From assembly GCA_038326165.1 (NCBI GenBank), contig JBBQJT010000002.1:62001-126000 (forward strand): DNA of 64,000 nucleotides. Direction: 5' to 3'. Below are positions 56,023-64,000 of the stretch, in pieces. The notes beneath the pieces were generated by a model. It had not been told where the DNA came from. It was given only the letters and a program-made list of their open reading frames with translations, and searched no databases. Both the position numbers and the translations under genes were made by a program. How positions within the stretch are numbered: position 1 is the stretch's first letter; every line of letters begins with the position of its first letter. Source of the DNA: JAEUUM01 sp038326165. Lineage in GTDB: Bacteria > Bacteroidota > Bacteroidia > Chitinophagales > Saprospiraceae.

Positions 56023-56046
56023 AAAACTGAGGAACTTGAATTCGCA

Positions 56047-57822
56047 TTAATCCAATTTCACAGACACTGGCATCAACATTTGGGGCCCATGCATTTTTTG
56101 TAAACGAACCAATTGTTCAACATAGACAAAATAGGAACCTAGCTTGGCTTTAATAGCAGCTTCCTCCTTGTTCTCTTGGTTTCCTGAAAATTCATCCATG
56201 ATCAATTGGAAAGGATCTTTAATTTTAGGATAGTCTGTTGTACGGTATTTATTCAGCTTAGCAAGCTTAGCAGCTGAAGCAATTGCTTGATCCAATCCGC
56301 CAATTTTGTCAACTAATCCAACACGAAGAGCGTCTTTTCCAGTCCAAACGCGACCTTGGGCTATTTCGTTCACTTTCTCAATCGGCATTTTTCGAGCCAC
56401 TGAAACTCGAGATAAAAACTGTTGATAAACGCGCTCTGTGCTATTTTGAATGATATTGGCTTCAGCTTTTCCATGAGGAAAATAAGCGCCAAATCCTGTT
56501 GAGAAAGTTCCGGTTTTGACAGTATCATAGGAAATTCCCAACTTCTCTTTCATGAGAATTTCTGTGTTCGGGTACAACGAGAATACACCAATTGAACCAG
56601 TTATTGTAACAGCATCAGCAAAAATACTGTCAGCAGCACAACTAATGTAATATCCTCCTGAAGCAGCATAATCTCCCATACTCACCACAACTGGAATTCC
56701 ATTAGCCTTACATTTTTCTATTTCATGCAATATACTTTCAGAAGCAACTGCACTACCCCCAGGAGAATTAACCCTTAACACAATAGCCTTAATGGTTTTA
56801 TCTTTTGCAATTTTTTGAAATATCGCTGAATACACTTTAGAAGAAATGGTCCCATAATCAGCTTTGCCGTCAACGATATCACCTTCAGCATAAACAATTG
56901 CAATTTTATCCTTTGTGCTATAGTCCTTCTTGTCTTCAACTTTACCAACATAATCATTGAGATCAATTTTATTTAACTTATCATCCTTTTTGAGTCCAAG
57001 CTTTTTTCTGATTTCATCTGACATATCCGACGAAAAACCAACCTGATCGATTATACCTGCTTTCAAAGCTGATTCAGCATTTTGGCCATCGTAGCTATTG
57101 ATTGAAGTTCTGACTTGTAATTCAGTTAATTTTCTACCCTTTGCAATATGCGAAATCATTTCATCATTCAAATCAGTTAGAAACTCACGCACTTGATATT
57201 TATTTTCATCACTCATTTTATACAGTCTGAATGGTTCAGTTGCGCTTTTGAACTTACCCGCATAATAGACTTGTGCTTTTACACCAATTTTATCCATCAA
57301 ACCTTTAAAAAACGGCAATGTAGAGCTTAAGCCCTTCAAATCAACCATTCCCAGAGGATGCAAATACATTTTATCAGCAACGCTCGATATGAAATATTTG
57401 CCTTGAGAATAAGCGTCAGCATAAGCCATTACAAATTTGCCAGACTTTTTGAAATTCTCAATTTCAGCTCTTATCACACTGGCAGTAGCAAAACCCATTC
57501 CGCCACCTTGTAAGTTCATTACTATTCCTTTGATGTTTTTATCAGTAGTAGCATGTCTGATTGCATCTTGGATAGCAGTTAAACCAGGGGCTTCATTGTC
57601 AGATTTTGAAAAACCACTGAATTCAAAAGCTTTATTATTGGATTTCTCAGGTATTGACTTATCTAATTTTATCTCAATAATGCTATTTGGTTTAAGATCA
57701 ACTACGTCTTTACCGGAAGAGAATGAGCTTGCTCCAATTATTGAAACAACGATAACGAATAGTACCACAAAAAGCACCATTCCTAAACAAGAGGCAAAAA
57801 CAAATTTGAAAAATTGTCGCAT
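56047..57822 (-). CDS. sppA: Signal peptide peptidase SppA, long form
   Basis: A 591-residue serine protease of the 67-kDa SppA kind with two homologous halves and one N-terminal membrane segment (residues 8-30). The catalytic Lys192 is in AGKFKSATEPF and the Ser388 in GDYAASGGYYIS, matching the Lys-Ser dyad split between the two halves. It cuts remnant signal peptides in the membrane. A TACTTTTG -7 element is 33 bp upstream of the start. The DUF819 gene follows on the same strand. Confidence 0.96.
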   Translation of the reverse strand: MRQFFKFVFASCLGMVLFVVLFVIVVSIIGASSFSSGKDVVDLKPNSIIEIKLDKSIPEKSNNKAFEFSGFSKSDNEAPGLTAIQDAIRHATTDKNIKGIVMNLQGGGMGFATASVIRAEIENFKKSGKFVMAYADAYSQGKYFISSVADKMYLHPLGMVDLKGLSSTLPFFKGLMDKIGVKAQVYYAGKFKSATEPFRLYKMSDENKYQVREFLTDLNDEMISHIAKGRKLTELQVRTSINSYDGQNAESALKAGIIDQVGFSSDMSDEIRKKLGLKKDDKLNKIDLNDYVGKVEDKKDYSTKDKIAIVYAEGDIVDGKADYGTISSKVYSAIFQKIAKDKTIKAIVLRVNSPGGSAVASESILHEIEKCKANGIPVVVSMGDYAASGGYYISCAADSIFADAVTITGSIGVFSLYPNTEILMKEKLGISYDTVKTGTFSTGFGAYFPHGKAEANIIQNSTERVYQQFLSRVSVARKMPIEKVNEIAQGRVWTGKDALRVGLVDKIGGLDQAIASAAKLAKLNKYRTTDYPKIKDPFQLIMDEFSGNQENKEEAAIKAKLGSYFVYVEQLVRLQKMHGPQMLMPVSVKLD

Positions 57823-57855
57823 TTATTGTAATGTTTAAATAAAAATGAATTGATA

Positions 57856-57863
57856 CAAAAGTA
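57856..57863 (-). promoter_or_regulatory. -7 promoter element for sppA
   Basis: TACTTTTG on the minus strand, an exact TAnnTTTG match, 33 bp before the sppA ATG. Confidence 0.5.
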
Positions 57864-58000
57864 GTGCTTTATTTACCGAAGCGGCAAAAGCAATGGATAA
57901 ATGACCACAATTAATCGCTCAATGAATATGATATTGCATTTGAGGCAATGTTTGATGAATAAAAAGCATCTTAGGTTATACCAATTAAAAAAATTATTAC

Positions 58001-58008
58001 TACTTTTG
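58001..58008 (+). promoter_or_regulatory. -7 promoter element for the SprB-repeat adhesin
   Basis: TACTTTTG, an exact TAnnTTTG match, 22 bp before the adhesin ATG. Confidence 0.5.
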
Positions 58009-58030
58009 ATAGTTGTGAAATAAACATTGC

Positions 58031-61000
58031 ATGCTCAAAGAAATCTCTATAAACCGCCTATCCATTTTTATTGTTTTGCTTCTGATAGCCTGCAACTTTG
58101 CACTATCGGCCCAAACAATCTCTGTTACTTCTGGTGCTTTTCCTCCCATCGACTTGATAAAGAACGTGTTTTTAGGAGATGGTGTAGAAGTTACCAGTGT
58201 CACATATGATGGAACGAATCCTGCAGTTGGGTTCTTTACAAACGGCCTAAACGACATAAACATCGATAAAGGAATTGTAATGTCAACTGGAAATGTTATC
58301 AATGCTGGAACTGCCAATACCTCTGGAAGTACAACGGGAGCAACCTCAGGAACTAATTTTACTGATGCTGATTTGAGTATCATTACAGGTGGAACTGGCG
58401 TTCTTGACATTGCACGTTATATTATAAAGTTCAAACCTACTTCAGACACACTTCGATTTAAATATGTTTTTGGCTCGGAAGAATATCCGGAATATACCTG
58501 CTCTCCCTTTAATGATGTATTTGGGTTTTTTATTTCTGGCCCAGGAATTAGTGGTCCTTATTCCAATAACGCCATCAATCTAGCTCTGATACCTGAACCT
58601 TCTGATCCTTCTGGATTAACATTCACGGGGCAGCCAGTTTCCATAAACAATGTTCACAATGGTAACCCAAGTAACGCCAGTTGTACACCTATCTTTCCGA
58701 TGTATTACAACAACAAAATAGGAAGCACCTCAATTACTTATGATGGTGTTTTGGATGTTTTTATAGCACAGGTAATTGTAATACCATGTGAAGAATATGA
58801 GATCAAGTTGGTTATTGCCGATAAGGGCGATGCTGCTTGGGATTCTGTGGTGTTTCTTGAAGCAAAAAGTTTTGGAACGGGAAGTGTCAGAGTTGCTACT
58901 GTCACTACGAGTCTTGATGGAGCGGTTGCCGAAGGATGCGATCCGGGTAAGATCAGCTTTCAGCTTCCTGGCCCTACGGATGTAAATGTTCCGATAGATT
59001 ACAAAATAATAGGGACAGCTATCAATGGTGTAGACTATGATTTTATCCCAGATAATCAATTTATCCCAATCGGAGATAGCGTTCTTATTCTGAATATCAA
59101 CTCAATAGCAGATGGTTTACCTGAAGGAACTGAGTATGTAGCTTTTGATATTCAAAGAGACATTTGTAATAGAGATACTTTTTATATTTTTATTAAAGAT
59201 CGAATTATTTCGCCACCTATTTTACCGGACAGTTCAAATATATGTCCATTAGATTCATTAGAGTTAGACGGAACCCTTCCAATCGTTTTGCCTCCCGAGC
59301 AAACATTTATCAACAACATTGAAACTATAATAGCTGATCCAGACACCTTTGGCGGTCAAGGCATCCCTACTTTCTCTGATATTCTGGTATCAGGAGTTGC
59401 ACCAACCAAGCTCCTCCCCAATATGATATCAAAAATTTGTATCAATGTTCAACACAATTGGCTTGATGATCTTGATATTTTTCTGATATCTCCTGGAGGA
59501 CAGTTTTTAGAATTAACTACCGATAATGGCAGAGACGGAAACAATTATACCAATACTTGTTTCACACCAAAATCCACACAGCCAATAGATTACAACAATA
59601 AATTTGGTGCGCCCGCTATTTATACTCCATTTACAGGTTTATTCTTGCCAGAAGGTTTATGGTTGGATCTTGTTGGAAATGGGGAAAACCCAACCAACGG
59701 AACATGGCGCTTGGTTTTGATCGATGACACCAAATCTTTTATTGGAAAATTGTTGGATTGGTCTATTACTTTCAGACCACTTTATGACCTGAGTTATCAA
59801 TGGTCTCCAGACACCTTAACCGCATGTCCAACTTGCCCAATAACTGACATTACAAGTCCAGACAGCAAGGACTTCATCCTTAAAGTAACGGACACATATG
59901 GTTGCATTGTTTCGGATACGAGTTTTTTAAATGTACTTGAAGTTCCCGCAGCACCTGATGTGAAATGTGGCACTACAACAAATACCCAAGTGGATTTCAT
60001 TTGGGATCCAGTTCCAGATGCAATTGGTTATTTGGTCAGTACCAATGGAAACAACTGGGTGTCGCCTTTACCTGGGCCATTAATACATTCCATCACTGGA
60101 CTATCCACAGGCCAATCTGTAACCTTGTATGTTCAAAGCACCGGTTTTTGTGGTGGAAAAATTGATACTTTGGTATGCAAAACAGCAGATTGTGTTACTC
60201 CAGTAGCTACTATTGCTTCTATCCAACCAGTAGTCTGTTTTGGAGAATCCAACGGGTCCATTGACCTTGATGCAACTGGGGCTAACCCTCCATTCGATTT
60301 CTCGGTTTTGGCCACCAATAATGCAAGTGGACAGTTCACGGGATTGGCTGCAGGCAATTATCAAGCAATTATTTCCGATGCATTTGGATGTAACGCAAGC
60401 TTCAATTTCACGATAACACAACCTGATCAGCTTATTTCAAGTCCACTATTGGTTGATTCTGTTCAATGCTTTGGGGCAAGCAACGGGATTGCAACTTCAA
60501 CGATAACAGGTGGAGCTGGAGCATACAATTTCAATTGGTCTAACGGCACTACTGATTCTTTGGCTACAAATCTCGCTAATGGTGTCAGCTTTGTTACCAT
60601 AACTGATGGAAACGGTTGTAAGGTGATTTCAAGCATTAATATGCTCCAACCACTTCCGGTATCAAGCACTACCACTAATGTGAACAATTTATGTTTCGGA
60701 AATTCTATCGGAGAAATCACAGTAAACCCTACTGGAGGAACTGCACCATTTACCTACTTGTGGGATAATAATGCCAGCAACCAAACCACAAAAACAGCTA
60801 CGAACCTAAGTAATGGGCTATATTTTGTAACCATTACTGATGCCAATGCTTGTACCAATGTTCAATCTGCTAGTATTTCAAGCCCTACTAATTTAACATT
60901 AAATGTATCGGGAACTGATGTTACCTGCTTTGGTGGAAGCGATGGCACAGCAACAGCAAGTCCTTTTGGTGGAACTTTGCCTTACACCTATACTTGGTCA

Positions 61001-63493
61001 GGAACAAATCAAACAACACAAACAGTTACTGGAATTGGAACCGGCACCATATACGTAACAGTCACGGATGGAGGAGCTTGTATTGCGATAGATAGCGTCA
61101 CTTTAACTTCGCCACCTAAATTAATAGGGTCGGCACAAACAATTGATGCCCAATGCTTTGGAGCAAAGGATGGCACTATTCAAATTACCGCTTTTGGAGG
61201 ATCACCTGGTTACACTTATTTTTGGAGTGACACTGGTTTAGGCCCTGCCAACAGATCAGATTTTGCAGCAGGCACTTATGATGTAACAATAACAGATTCT
61301 AAAAATTGCACAGAAATCATTAAAGGTATTGTTGTTGGCTCACCATTGGTTGCCAACTTGACCATTGCATCTACAGATGCCACATGCTTTGGATCAGAAA
61401 ATGGAACCGCAACAGCAATTGTTTCAGGTGGAAATGGCGGCTGGACCTATCTGTGGGACGATCCATTAGCTCAAGACCTTCCTACTGCCTCATTCTTAGG
61501 AGCAGGATTGTATGATGTTACAGTAACTGATTCAAAAGGATGTACACTTACACAATCTGTTACCATTCTGCAGCCAAGTGAAATTCTGATCAATCCACTG
61601 GTTACCAATGTCAATTGCAATGGCGCCAACACGGGTAGTATTGTTACCAATGCCTCTGGTGGAACAGGTGCGTTTAGCTACAATTGGTCGCCGAATACTA
61701 TAATTAGTGCCAATGCGAGCAATCTAATTGCGGGAACCTATGACCTCACCATTACCGATGCCAATAACTGTCTTTTCTTTGAGACCTTTATAATTGCTGA
61801 ACCGAATCCTATTGTTATAAATTTTGACATCGGAAATGTTGATTGCAATGGCAATTTCAATGGAGAAGCTACAGCCATTGTTAATGGAGGAAATGCACCA
61901 TATACTTATAAGTGGAGTGATCCCCAAGGCCAAACGACTATTAAAGTTACAGGGCTGTCACCTGGTATCTATTTTATTACTGTTACAGATGCTTCAGGAT
62001 GCACTGGACAAGCTACTTTTGACATTTCTTCACCTACTCCAATATTGGTACAATTGACGCCATTTGATGTTACCTGCTTTGGAGGCAATAATGGTTCAAT
62101 CGGGGTAACAACCAACGGTGGTGTAACTCCTTACACTTACATCTGGTCAACAGGCGAAACATTTGGAGCAATCAATAATCTGACTGCTGGCACCTATTTC
62201 ATTACAGTTAGTGATGCTGCAGGTTGTGAAGTAGTAAAATCAACTGTTGTCAATGAACCCATTGAAATATCAATTACTGGAGTCATTACACCAATAACCT
62301 GTCCTGAATCAACGGATGGTACTATATCATTGGCCATCTCAGGCGGATTTTCACCTTACGACGTAATGTGGAGTACGGGCGAAACTTTCCCTGCCCTCAT
62401 CGGTAAAGGTCCAGGCACTTACACAGCATTGTTAAAAGATGCCAAAGGCTGTGTCAAAACTGCTTCATTCACAATAGCCTCTCTTCAAGCTATTGATATT
62501 TTATTCAGCATAAAAGATATTTCATGCAAAGGAAAGGCTGACGGAGCAATAACAGCCCTAGCCTCAGGAGGAAATGGTGGATTCCAATATAACTGGTTAT
62601 CATCTACTGGACCGTCCATTACCAATCTTCCCCCGGGCACATACATAGTAACAGTTACAGACCAAAAGTCTTGTGTTTACCTTGAAGCAATTACCATAAC
62701 TGAACCTGACAGTTCCCTAAGTGGAGTAGTATTTGGTGTTGATGTAGAATGCTTTGGAGAAACAACAGGTCAGATAGTATTTCTTGCAAATGGTGGCACC
62801 CCGCCTTTCATGTATTCAGTCGATAGCATAAATTTTATCAACAATAGTATAGAAATTGGTTTGGAAGCTGGTGTTTACAATTGCTTTATTGTTGATGCTA
62901 ACGGTTGTTCAATTAACGCTGGCATTGCTACAATCAATGAACCACCACCATTTACAGTTAGCCTTGGTCCTGATGTCATCATAAAATTAAGAGAAACAAC
63001 TTCATTGAATGCAATTGTGACCAATGGCGTTGGTATCATCAACTATGAATGGGTAGTCTATGACACTTCGCTCTTAAGTTGCTTCAATTGCCCTAATCCA
63101 GCAGTCGACACGTTCTTCGATGCAACACAATTCAAGGTGATTGTCACGGATGAAAATGGCTGCAGCGCTTCAGATATTGTCTTGATCACCATTGATAAAA
63201 CCCGAAAAGTATTCGTGCCAACAGGTTTTACCCCTAATGGTGATGATGTGAACGATTTTGTTATCACACTGGGTGAAAAAGACGCATTCGTGAAGATTTT
63301 CCGAATCTTTGACCCATGGGGTGAAATGGTTTTTGAGGCTGTAGATTTCTTTGTAGGTGATCCAACAATCAGATGGGACGGAGCATATAAAGGCAAGGCT
63401 ATGAATCCAGCTACCTTTGTTTGGTATATGGAAGTGACCTACGTTGATGGCGAAGAAGAAATATTAAAAGGAAGTACTACCCTACTTCGATAA
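58031..63493 (+). CDS. Giant SprB-repeat adhesin with T9SS type B C-terminal domain
   Basis: An 1820-residue secreted protein. The signal peptide (LSIFIVLLLIACNFALSAQ) is followed by a choice-of-anchor L domain (about residues 30-285; VFGSEEYPEY, FNDVFGFFISGP), a Calx-beta-like domain (GTAINGVDYDFIP), a proprotein convertase P-like domain (about 420-580; WLDDLDIFLISPGG, GTWRLVLIDD), an Ig-like and a fibronectin III-like segment, then twelve SprB repeats of about 75 residues (about 725-1640). Each repeat runs C-x-G...G-x-A/I, GG...P-Y-x-Y-x-W, G-x-Y-x-V-T-V/I-T-D-x-x-x-C. The end has GFTPNGDDVNDF, IFDPWGEMVFE and WDGAYKGK, the gliding-motility/T9SS type B signal. It resembles SprB-type surface adhesins that move during gliding. 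Confidence 0.92.
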   Translation: MLKEISINRLSIFIVLLLIACNFALSAQTISVTSGAFPPIDLIKNVFLGDGVEVTSVTYDGTNPAVGFFTNGLNDINIDKGIVMSTGNVINAGTANTSGSTTGATSGTNFTDADLSIITGGTGVLDIARYIIKFKPTSDTLRFKYVFGSEEYPEYTCSPFNDVFGFFISGPGISGPYSNNAINLALIPEPSDPSGLTFTGQPVSINNVHNGNPSNASCTPIFPMYYNNKIGSTSITYDGVLDVFIAQVIVIPCEEYEIKLVIADKGDAAWDSVVFLEAKSFGTGSVRVATVTTSLDGAVAEGCDPGKISFQLPGPTDVNVPIDYKIIGTAINGVDYDFIPDNQFIPIGDSVLILNINSIADGLPEGTEYVAFDIQRDICNRDTFYIFIKDRIISPPILPDSSNICPLDSLELDGTLPIVLPPEQTFINNIETIIADPDTFGGQGIPTFSDILVSGVAPTKLLPNMISKICINVQHNWLDDLDIFLISPGGQFLELTTDNGRDGNNYTNTCFTPKSTQPIDYNNKFGAPAIYTPFTGLFLPEGLWLDLVGNGENPTNGTWRLVLIDDTKSFIGKLLDWSITFRPLYDLSYQWSPDTLTACPTCPITDITSPDSKDFILKVTDTYGCIVSDTSFLNVLEVPAAPDVKCGTTTNTQVDFIWDPVPDAIGYLVSTNGNNWVSPLPGPLIHSITGLSTGQSVTLYVQSTGFCGGKIDTLVCKTADCVTPVATIASIQPVVCFGESNGSIDLDATGANPPFDFSVLATNNASGQFTGLAAGNYQAIISDAFGCNASFNFTITQPDQLISSPLLVDSVQCFGASNGIATSTITGGAGAYNFNWSNGTTDSLATNLANGVSFVTITDGNGCKVISSINMLQPLPVSSTTTNVNNLCFGNSIGEITVNPTGGTAPFTYLWDNNASNQTTKTATNLSNGLYFVTITDANACTNVQSASISSPTNLTLNVSGTDVTCFGGSDGTATASPFGGTLPYTYTWSGTNQTTQTVTGIGTGTIYVTVTDGGACIAIDSVTLTSPPKLIGSAQTIDAQCFGAKDGTIQITAFGGSPGYTYFWSDTGLGPANRSDFAAGTYDVTITDSKNCTEIIKGIVVGSPLVANLTIASTDATCFGSENGTATAIVSGGNGGWTYLWDDPLAQDLPTASFLGAGLYDVTVTDSKGCTLTQSVTILQPSEILINPLVTNVNCNGANTGSIVTNASGGTGAFSYNWSPNTIISANASNLIAGTYDLTITDANNCLFFETFIIAEPNPIVINFDIGNVDCNGNFNGEATAIVNGGNAPYTYKWSDPQGQTTIKVTGLSPGIYFITVTDASGCTGQATFDISSPTPILVQLTPFDVTCFGGNNGSIGVTTNGGVTPYTYIWSTGETFGAINNLTAGTYFITVSDAAGCEVVKSTVVNEPIEISITGVITPITCPESTDGTISLAISGGFSPYDVMWSTGETFPALIGKGPGTYTALLKDAKGCVKTASFTIASLQAIDILFSIKDISCKGKADGAITALASGGNGGFQYNWLSSTGPSITNLPPGTYIVTVTDQKSCVYLEAITITEPDSSLSGVVFGVDVECFGETTGQIVFLANGGTPPFMYSVDSINFINNSIEIGLEAGVYNCFIVDANGCSINAGIATINEPPPFTVSLGPDVIIKLRETTSLNAIVTNGVGIINYEWVVYDTSLLSCFNCPNPAVDTFFDATQFKVIVTDENGCSASDIVLITIDKTRKVFVPTGFTPNGDDVNDFVITLGEKDAFVKIFRIFDPWGEMVFEAVDFFVGDPTIRWDGAYKGKAMNPATFVWYMEVTYVDGEEEILKGSTTLLR

Positions 63494-63512
63494 TGAGCAA
63501 TTGATATCAAAC

Positions 63513-63549
63513 AAAAGGATCCATGAATTTATTTGGGGATCCTTTTTTT
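63513..63549 (+). terminator. Terminator of the SprB-repeat adhesin gene
   Basis: AAAAGGATCC (63513-63522) pairs with GGATCCTTTT (63537-63546) and is followed by further T residues, 20 bp after the stop. Confidence 0.85.
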
Positions 63550-64000
63550 ATTTATTGTTGGTTGTAGCTTTAGTTTTACTGAATAAATGACACCTGGACA
63601 ATCAGCCAAATCTCGAGCTAAAATGACCCACTTGGACATGATTGAACCAAGGAAGCGCTGGTTCATTGTTTTGTGCTATTATTTGGTCTAAGCTTTGGGG
63701 GAATAAGTCACTTTGATTTCCAGGTTTCCGATGATGTATTTACCCAATGATTGGTAATTTTTAGGCCGATAGTGAGTTTAGAATCACACTACAAAATACG
63801 AAAGCCCGCTAAGCTATACCAATATTTTAAAATTTAATTATAGATAGGTTGAGGGTTGGTGCTTGCAGGAGGTGTCGATTTTCATCATCAAGATAACTAT
63901 TGGGATTTATACGAAGAACCAATGTAATTTGAACCATAAAAACTTTCATAAAGTGCAATGGGCCGCCAATTTCTTAAATGCTTTATCTTCGTTATTTTGT
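63550..64000. other. Gene-free region at the right edge
   Basis: About 450 bp with no reading frame of useful length on either strand and no tRNA-like structure. A minus-strand frame (ATG near 63669) gives a short basic peptide without recognised family. It may be a spacer or decayed sequence; nothing here could be named. Confidence 0.5.

Noticed and set aside
60200..62950. Tandem DNA repeats suggesting a repeat array
   Set aside because: They are the coding sequence of twelve diverged SprB protein repeats, not a DNA-level repeat array.
63600..63720. Short minus-strand frame as an insertion-sequence remnant
   Set aside because: No transposase motif, terminal inverted repeat or target duplication could be seen.

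Overview
The window looks like a chromosomal segment of a Bacteroidota bacterium, probably of the Saprospiria/Chitinophagia side. Reasons seen in the sequence: AT-rich DNA; two giant secreted proteins that end in the gliding-motility/T9SS type B C-terminal domain, one of them with twelve SprB-type repeats; a type III glutamine synthetase; a LytTR two-component pair; a bacilliredoxin-like YtxJ; and many start regions preceded by the Bacteroidota -7 promoter element TAnnTTTG. No tRNA, rRNA, CRISPR array, complete insertion sequence or prophage was recognised.

Layout. 1-3.5 kb: 5' end of pdhB, mpl, then a small operon of a 40-residue lipoprotein, ytxJ and mnmD, and a convergent DUF2461 gene. 3.5-13.4 kb: TamB and folP on the minus strand, an M23 peptidase on the plus strand, then a minus-strand run queD-folE-fabD-yqgE. 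13.5-18.2 kb: LytS/LytTR pair, a 758-bp gene-free stretch with a three-unit repeat/hairpin array that looks like a minus-strand structured RNA, then glnN. 18.3-25.8 kb: a helix-hairpin-helix outer-membrane barrel, an ABC-2 exporter operon with a LolA-like protein, and a ribF-glycosyltransferase fusion followed by rluA. 26.1-36.7 kb: FkbM methyltransferase, a double CbbX-type AAA+ protein, a 1655-residue adhesin and a subtilase. 36.7-45.9 kb: DciA-like protein and recF, pdhA, a membrane TPR protein, ribH, a metallo-beta-lactamase-fold protein, a Cys/Met-type PLP enzyme, a UbiD decarboxylase and an RNA m5C methyltransferase. 46-58 kb: TonB-dependent receptor, CoA-transferase, a MacAB-like exporter, an alpha/beta hydrolase, folK, a deoxynucleoside kinase, a DUF819 protein and SppA. 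58-63.5 kb: an 1820-residue SprB-repeat adhesin. The last 0.5 kb holds no recognisable gene.

How the genes work together: most are housekeeping. Folate/pterin metabolism (folP, folE, queD, folK) and flavin metabolism (ribF, ribH) recur, as do envelope functions (Mpl, M23, TamB, LolA-like, two ABC exporters, SppA). The two T9SS-type giants, the subtilase and the barrel proteins point to an active cell surface. The least ordinary items are the repeat/hairpin RNA candidate at 15.5-15.8 kb, the ribF-GT2 fusion, and the AAA+ protein in which both the N-terminal domain and the ATPase domain are duplicated.
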